Of a stretch of 64,000 nucleotides of DNA, positions 58,068-64,000 are shown in pieces (positions within the stretch are counted from its first letter, which is position 1; every line of letters begins with the position of its first letter). A program made the position numbers and the translations under genes. The stretch lies in assembly GCA_012934845.2 (NCBI GenBank), contig WNNJ02000477.1, forward strand, positions 39,399 through 103,398, in the 5' to 3' direction. Source of the DNA: Pomphorhynchus laevis. Lineage: Eukaryota > Acanthocephala > Palaeacanthocephala > Echinorhynchida > Pomphorhynchidae. The notes below the pieces were generated by a model that made no database searches, was not told where the DNA came from, and worked only from the letters and a program-made list of their open reading frames with translations.

Positions 58068-58093
58068 AGCTACATACTGCATAGTATGTAGCT
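58068..58093. repeat. Perfect 11-bp hairpin at the LINE 3' end
   Basis: AGCTACATACT, GCAT, AGTATGTAGCT, eight bases after the LINE tail. Confidence 0.9.
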
Positions 58094-58439
58094 AAAAATT
58101 TAATTTTGTTCAAATTTTATAGAGCTTTCATGTTAAGTTGGAGAATTTTGGATATTAGTGTCTAATACATCTTCGAGATATTGTGGATATTGTGGGGTAT
58201 TAGGCAATGTGAAGCTTTATGCTGAAGGATACAAAGTAAGATTTTTGACTGATACAGTCAACTACTTTTCGTCGACGTATCGAATGCATGCATATGTAGG
58301 GTTTTTCAACAAAAAATCCCAAAAATCTCGAGAGAATAAGCTTGATCCACGATATGAATGTATATATGATAATATCTCACAAAATCTAAACTATAATTCC
58401 AGACACTGATTCACTTTGTTAGATTTCATGTTTTGACAT

Positions 58440-58835
58440 CCCACTGCAAAATGTTCTATTCTAAAACAAATTTATCAATATCTCGCTGAAAATCTGCAAT
58501 ACCATTAATCACTTCGAAGGGAATGCGAGTAAATTGATATTGATAACTTCAAAGGCAATGAGTTTATTTTAATATTAGGCTATTTTCACCTGATGGTAAG
58601 CGCTTGTTAAGTCGAAAGTCGAAAATATCGTAAAACTAGCAAGATCGTTGATCATGTCTTGAATATTTGGCAATAGATATGCGTCTAGGGTAGTAAAGTG
58701 GTCAACAATTTGGGAAATAATTCACACAAATTTTCGATATCGTTCATATTAATCTATGACAACCACAATTTGGGAAGTCATTATGATCGATTCGATTGCA
58801 TTATCTCATTGTCTAGAAGCGGATGGAAGTCATAT
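58440..58835 (-). mobile_element. Ty3/Gypsy-like fossil, reverse transcriptase fragment
   Basis: Old, broken fragment of an LTR retrotransposon pol region on the minus strand. Motifs of the DAY-LPNI, FSTFDL-SAYHQ and FQRDID type are recognisable in separate pieces. No LTR was identified. With the gag-like fossil at 61540-62760 on the same strand it may be the remains of one element, interrupted by later insertions. It has several breaks and looks ancient. Confidence 0.6.
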
Positions 58836-59921
58836 TTGTCTAGTGCAAGAAACAGTTTTTTTTTTAATTTTTGATTTCACAAAATACTATGTAATGCTAC
58901 TCTCTTAATCAATATTTTTCTTTGGAGAAATCAGTTAAAGTACGAAAATAATTTCAATTATTTTTAAATAAAATTAAATAATTTCACTCATATAAACAAG
59001 TTGAAATTTTAAGGTTTAGATAAGATTATGATTAAGAATATAATTTAAAAAAGCCAAATTGTTCTGATGAGTATAAACTGTTTTTTGAATTTAAATATTT
59101 TAACAAAATGGTAATTTAATTTTAAATTTATTAAAATTTTGATATTATAGCATGTGCATATGTTAAAATTTTTGATTCTACATTGAAAAACAATCGTAGG
59201 CATATATTTTTACTTTAATTCAAGGCTATCTAAGCGTCAAGCATCTGGTCAAAGACTTCACCTCCTTTCCTTCCTTAAAGGAGAAATGTTTACATACTAT
59301 TGATTCCTTACCCCCATGAAAAGTAGGATTAAGAGTTTATTGTCAACAACAGTTTTTATAATCCTGAGTAGTAGTAGATGTATCATTCTTAAGAAAATGC
59401 TAAAGTTGTCTTATATAAGCCAAGTATATGTCTAACGCTACATATGTATATATAATCACTCTGATTTTAATAAATGATTTAATGAAGAAATTGTATAAAC
59501 TTTATTTAATTGTTAGCAAAATGCTCAAAAGCAATCATTGAAATCACTGATCAATCCCATTTTCAATAGCAATAATTGAAATCGTATACTATTCAAGATC
59601 AAAATTAATAATTTTATCGTCGAAGAATAAAACAGCTCAACGTTTTTGTCATTTTTTGTCTTTATTGTTTGCAATCCTATCATATTAAGAATAATAAGGT
59701 GTCAAACTTTTACTGTTTCTTGTTCTAAAAGTATCTCATCTTTTACTGTGTTTTTGTCTTTAAGATGATATTAGTTTATTATTAAAAAATTTACTTAAAT
59801 TAATAAAAAAATATTTTTTTTATTTAATTATCAAATAATTGGGTAATGTTTAGTTAAATACCGCCTTATTCCGATTCTCACATTTTGCATAATGGAATAT
59901 ATTAGTAAGATACGTACGTGC
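58836..59921. other. AT-rich spacer
   Basis: No gene or repeat family recognised. Confidence 0.4.
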
Positions 59922-60779
59922 TTAATCGGCCTTTAACCGAGGATAATCATATTTTGAGATATTTAATTTTTTTAAATTAAAATAAAAAATAAAAATATGT
60001 AGTGCATATTACGACTATAAACGTTAAATAGCTCATTAATAGACAATTGTTCATAACATTTATAAAGTAAATCAAGTAAAAGTTAGCAAACATGTTATGA
60101 TAAAAATTATTTTTTTTTGAGATAAAAACATTTTTTTCTCAGATTTTTCAATTATGGGGACATTGATTTTTCATATTATTTGAATCATCGAAGTCGAATA
60201 TACCTACTATGTCACACACAACAAATACAGTCTCAATGACGTCCATTAAAACATTTTATAGAGGAAAGGCAAAAAATAATGGATCGCCTTTATTTGAGCG
60301 ATAATGCTGGGAGGCGAAGTTCGCGTTTTAATAAATTTGCATCGTTTTGGAAACCTTTTGGACGACAGTAAAGAGTTATTTTAAGTTAAAACATTTCATC
60401 AAAATAATATATTTTTGTCATTGATATGGTTAAAAACTAAATTGAACAAGTCATCCCTAATTGAACATTATATTTCTCTTAATCTGGGATTTGAATTGAT
60501 CTAAATTTTTGATAGTATGTGTTATATTCGACTTCGATGATTCAAATAATATGAAAAAATCAATGTGTCCATAATTGAAAAATTTGAGAAAACAGTTTTC
60601 ATCTCAAAAACAATTTTAATCATAACATTGTTTTAAACTTTTACTTTCTATATGCTATGAGGAATTGTCTATCAATGAGGTATTTAACGATTAAAGTCGT
60701 AATATGTACTACACATTTTTATTTTCTAAAACAATTAAATATCTAGTAATATGATTATCATCGGTTAAAAGTCGATTAA
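59922..60779. repeat. Large fold-back element, arms about 280 bp
   Basis: Left arm 59922-60222 and right arm 60511-60779 are inverted copies, about 80-85 percent identical by eye, sharing TTAACCGA(G/T)GATAATCAT, ATTACGACT and ATCATCGAAGTCGAATATA. The 290-bp centre is not repeated and includes a GC-richer stretch with a 30-codon frame (60279-60371). Terminal arms of this size suit a fold-back or MITE-type DNA element; the family is unknown and no target duplication was found. Confidence 0.82.
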
Positions 60780-60784
60780 TCAAA

Positions 60785-61180
60785 TCAGCTAACTGAGTCT
60801 ACGTATTGTTATATAATTATAAAATAAACAAAACATAATAATGCTAAATCAAAATTTAATAATTAAATAATAAAATTAATAATTGTTTTTAGATTTTTTA
60901 TAATTTAAATAAAGTTAAAATAAAAAATTGAAATTTAAAATAAAGTCATTTTTATAAATTGACAAATAAATAATAGACGTTGTATCAGAATAAGAATTAG
61001 AGGTCATCAGGAGGAACTGCTATGCTATCAGGTTTCGGCCCCTAACTCCTCTACCCAACAAAGCAGCAGGGCCAAATACGTGCTAAGGACGTATTTCCTC
61101 TGAAATAACAATCTAGTATCTTATTCTAATACAAAGTATATTATTTACTATCCATCCATAAAAATTTGGCACTTTAGAGT
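60785..61180. repeat. Repeat family X, separate copy
   Basis: Starts CAGCTAACTGAGTCTACGTATT directly at the end of the fold-back and runs to TACAAAGTATATTATTTACTATCC. It is the clearest full-length unit of the family clustered at 43-46 kb. Confidence 0.75.
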
Positions 61181-61367
61181 TTAAATTTATTCCTTATATT
61201 ATTGTGTTAATTTATAGCACGAACATATCTTACTAATACACGAACATATCTTACAAATACCTTTCGTTATGCAAAATATGAGAACCGAAAAAATGCGGTA
61301 GCTAACTAAATATTTTCCAAATAATTTTCTTAAGGTCTTTTATCGGATTTACCACTAAACATTACTC

Positions 61368-61566
61368 CAATTGTTCAGGGCGTATCGAGAGGAATAGAAA
61401 AATAAAATTATTGTTCACAAATTTTCGACTATTGCAATATAGTCCTTTTCAAGTGTTATCTTTTGTCAAAACACAACACTTGAAAAAGACTATTGTAATA
61501 GTTGAAAAATCGTGAACAATAATTTTCTTTTTCTATATCTCTTGATGTTTAAACGCCCTGAACAAT
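61368..61566. repeat. Fold-back repeat with hairpin-GAAA centre (decayed core)
   Basis: CAATTGTTCAGGGCG at 61368 pairs with CGCCCTGAACAATTG ending 61566, and the arms of about 95 bp pair with few mismatches. Near the centre on plus: CTTGAAAAAG-ACTATT-GT-AATAGT-TGAAAA; on minus: CTTGAAAAG-GACTAT..ATAGTC-GAAAA. The hairpins survive while the CTGANGA string has decayed. Confidence 0.78.
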
Positions 61567-62760
61567 TGAAGAGCACATCGAACGTATCAGTGGGCATTAA
61601 CCTAATTATTTTAACATTTGGATCTTGAATCCCCGTAATCGCCAGTGCAATTTTCATGAGTAACACTTTCGAGTAATTATCTTTCGGTTCGTACTCTTCT
61701 TTACGCTGACGATATCTGGCTGGCGGCGGACAACAAAAAGGACCTGGATGAATCAACTACTGTATGGAATAACCGACTCGCACAATACGGATTACGACTT
61801 AATCTAGACAAGACCGAATACCTCACAACAGACCCACATGAAAGTGGCACCATCAATATTAATGACTTTGACCTGAGACGAACGGACCGGTTCAAGTACC
61901 TCGGAACCATACTCTCGGCAAGCGGCGACGTGACTTATGAAGTCAATGCACGAATAAGCTCAGCGTGGACAAAATGGCGAGCGACGACAGGTGTTTTATG
62001 TGACCGTCGCATCAAGGATCACATGAAATCGAAGATCTACCGCTCAATCATTCGCCCTGTGGCTATGTACGGCACAGAGTGCTTGCCTATTACCAAGGCA
62101 GCGTAACGATGCTTTGCGGTCATGGAGACGAAAATGCTGGGGGTGGATAAGCGGAATTACCCGGTATGACCACGTGAGAAATATGGACATCCTCCGAAGA
62201 TACGGCGTCGCCCCTATCGTAAATAAAATGCAAGGGGCCAGACTCCGGTGGTATGGCCACGTGTTGCGGAGTGAAAATTATTCCCTTGCAAAGACCGCCT
62301 TAAAGTATGAGATCATAGGCAAACGCCCGAGAGGTCGACCCAAGCACCGATGGTTAGATGGCCTTCACACAGATCTCAAGGCAGCTGGACTTCACCCAGA
62401 CCAAGCCGAAAAAAGAGCGAAATAAAGGGCTAAATCTCACATAGCCGACCCTGCCTCAAAGCAGGACAAAGGCTGAAGAATAAGAAGAAGATCTTTCGGT
62501 TCGTACTTGAGAGCAGTATAATCATGTTTTTATATCCTCAGACGGATTACATAATACCATATATACTGGTCATTGAAGAAAATTGGGATAAACTTCTCTA
62601 GATGGGTGATTCCTTGAAGGCTGGCAACTAATTCAACTTTCTCAATCCAAACCGCAAAATCATTTGTCCCATTGTAACATTTGATTAACTCTGACAGTAT
62701 ATTTTTTGGTATTAACGGCCGATTATCAGCTTGGGTATGCTGACTTCCCGAACCTGTTGA
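61540..62760 (-). mobile_element. Gag-like LTR-retrotransposon fossil, split by an RTE insertion
   Basis: Minus-strand pieces on both sides of the RTE insertion resemble the N-terminal capsid part of Ty3-type gag proteins (a DFAVWIEKVEL type block on the right, a continuing piece on the left). The parts are broken and old; no LTR was found. The insertion at 61696-62490 came later. Confidence 0.45.
61679..62507 (+). mobile_element. RTE-type LINE, 5'-truncated, with 17-bp target duplication
   Basis: ATCTTTCGGTTCGTACT stands at 61679-61695 and again at 62491-62507. The 795-bp body starts inside RT motif C (LLYADDIWLAADNKKDL) and continues KTEYLTT, FKYLGTILSASGDV, ARISSAWTKWRATTGVLCDRR, SIIRPVAMYGTECLP. 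After a frame break near 62104 comes the RTE C-terminal block ARLRWYGHVLRSE and GKRPRGRPKHRWLDGLHTDL. The tail is (GAA)n-like (AATAAGAAGAAG), usual for RTE. A stop and a frame change make it inactive, but the intact target duplication shows it is not very old. Confidence 0.93.
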
Positions 62761-64000
62761 TTATTAATATACGTAATTTATAGGGCTTAACATCAAAACG
62801 TAAGTTCGTAATTTTTTTAAATTTTGGCATTCATTCTTTGCCATTTCACATCCAAAACTTAAAGATTAAAGATGTGTAGCCGACTAAGAAGTCTCTATCG
62901 ACATTCTTTCACCTTTTATATCGCTATAATGTATCATCTCCTGATCAATCATCATCATTTTCCGCTGCTGCTAATGTCATTAAAAATAAAACGTATTATA
63001 CATTTTGTTCCTGATAATGCTAGCAGCAGCTAGCGAGTTAAAAACAATTAATAATATAAATTAATATAAATATAATATTTATTTATCATTCCCCAATAAA
63101 TGATCTGCTTCCGAAATTGCCCAAATTTTCTGGTATTTTGTCATTTATATTAGCGTGTTGACTGCTACCAGACGTCAATCTATCTTTTATCAATTAATTA
63201 ATGTAAAAACATTTTGTAAGAATTTATTAAAGGTAAAAATAATATGATATCGGGTGCTGCCATATATATGAAGCATATGGTATCCTTGTTTCCACGATGT
63301 ATTGATGAAATAATTTTGCAGCTGTTGAGTAAACAGGGAATTGATGTGGAACAGTGATTTTTTGAAGTAAATTATCGTAATAATAAATCACAGCGAAAAA
63401 ATAAAAGCAATTAATTATATTAATTGCTTATAAATTAATCAATTAATTATAAATTAATTGCTTATTTCTGTTGAGTAGAAATATTAATACAGAATTTTTT
63501 TAATACAGAAATATTAAAGATAAACATTATTGATTATTAATAAAAATATTAATAAATTAATAATTAATTAAATTATTAATTAAATTATTTGTATCTCGAA
63601 CGACAAGACGTCTATCTTTTGCTAAATCATTAAAAATCAGTGTACAATAATTCACCAAAATGTACAAAATAATTACAAAAATGCAAAATTCATAGAAGGA
63701 ACGATATTTAATAAAATTATTTTTTTATTGACAAATCAGATCAGCTAACTAAGTCTACGAATTTTATACGAATTAAAAATAATTTTTAATTAGTATAATT
63801 TATTGATTTTTATTTTTATGTTTATAAAAATAATTTTATAAAATTAATTTAATAAAAATATTTTTTTTGCACGAAGGCCCATTTGATGGAACCGAAAATT
63901 GTATCAAATGTATAATAAATTATGCTTATTAAAAAACACATTTTGTCATATTTTATTAATCATTTAATACATTTTATCATAAAACGATATGATAAAATGT
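62761..64000. other. AT-rich end of the window
   Basis: Palindromic TTAATTGCTTATAAATTAAT runs at about 63405-63465 and a family X start (CAGATCAGCTAACTAAGTCTACG) at about 63745. No gene recognised. Confidence 0.45.

Noticed and set aside
58158-58409. An 83-codon plus frame after the LINE
   Set aside because: No recognised domain; it lies between a LINE tail and a retrotransposon fossil and is probably chance or decayed repeat.
1-64000. Integrated viral segment, CRISPR array, tRNA or rRNA genes, Helitron ends
   Set aside because: Looked for on both strands; no capsid or envelope gene set, no regularly spaced direct repeats, no tRNA cloverleaf with intact A and B boxes, and no CTRR-hairpin end was convincing.

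Overview
The window looks like a piece of an AT-rich animal nuclear genome, most likely an insect. Genes are sparse and carry GT-AG introns. The rest is old transposon debris: five LINE families, a MULE, a Tc1-like element, a Penelope-like fragment and Ty3-like fossils, plus many fold-back repeats and AT-rich DNA. No bacterial operon, CRISPR array, tRNA or rRNA gene is visible.

Layout. 1-9250: the 5' part of a minus-strand coiled-coil gene of the LRRFIP family. Five exons can be traced, and the gene continues off the left edge. Its introns hold a MULE remnant flanked by a 79-bp direct repeat, a fold-back repeat and a 16-bp minisatellite. 10.4-14.7 kb: a near-full-length but decayed L2/CR1-type LINE (minus). 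15.3-17.2 kb: repeat units and a restriction-endonuclease-like domain from a different LINE. 18.1-21.8 kb: two 5'-truncated LINEs in plus orientation. 22.2-22.6 kb: a 411-bp segment that is almost identical, inverted, to 2.2-2.65 kb. 23-28 kb: AT-rich DNA with two fold-back elements. 28.3 kb: a four-helix MARVEL-like membrane protein gene. 29.9 kb: a small LINE insertion with a 13-bp target duplication. 34.8-36.1 kb: an intact, intronless PDIA6/P5-type protein disulfide isomerase gene, probably a retrocopy. 36.5 kb: a fold-back. 36.8-38.7 kb: a decayed LINE-like element with a Cys cluster and reverse transcriptase. 40.2 and 41.7 kb: two small minus-strand genes, one Asn/Gln/Met-rich and one mTERF-like. 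43-46 kb: a cluster of an unnamed AT-rich repeat family. 47-49 kb: composite fold-back repeats and a Penelope-like GIY-YIG fragment. 51.8-53.7 kb: a Tc1/IS630-like transposase fragment inside a direct duplication. 53.7-58.1 kb: the best-preserved LINE, with two ORFs. 58.4-62.8 kb: Ty3-like fossil pieces, two fold-backs and an RTE-type LINE with a clean 17-bp target duplication.

The host genes show no sign of working together. The most unusual structures are: (1) a recurrent class of fold-back repeats whose centres carry a CTGA(A/T)GA-hairpin-GAAA motif resembling a hammerhead ribozyme core, with a related motif behind the Penelope-like fragment; (2) a canonical -1 slippery heptamer at the point where LINE ORF2 changes frame, with the same frame change in a second copy; (3) a 79-bp direct repeat flanking the MULE; (4) the near-identical 411-bp inverted pair. 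All family assignments come from reading translated motifs; no database was searched.
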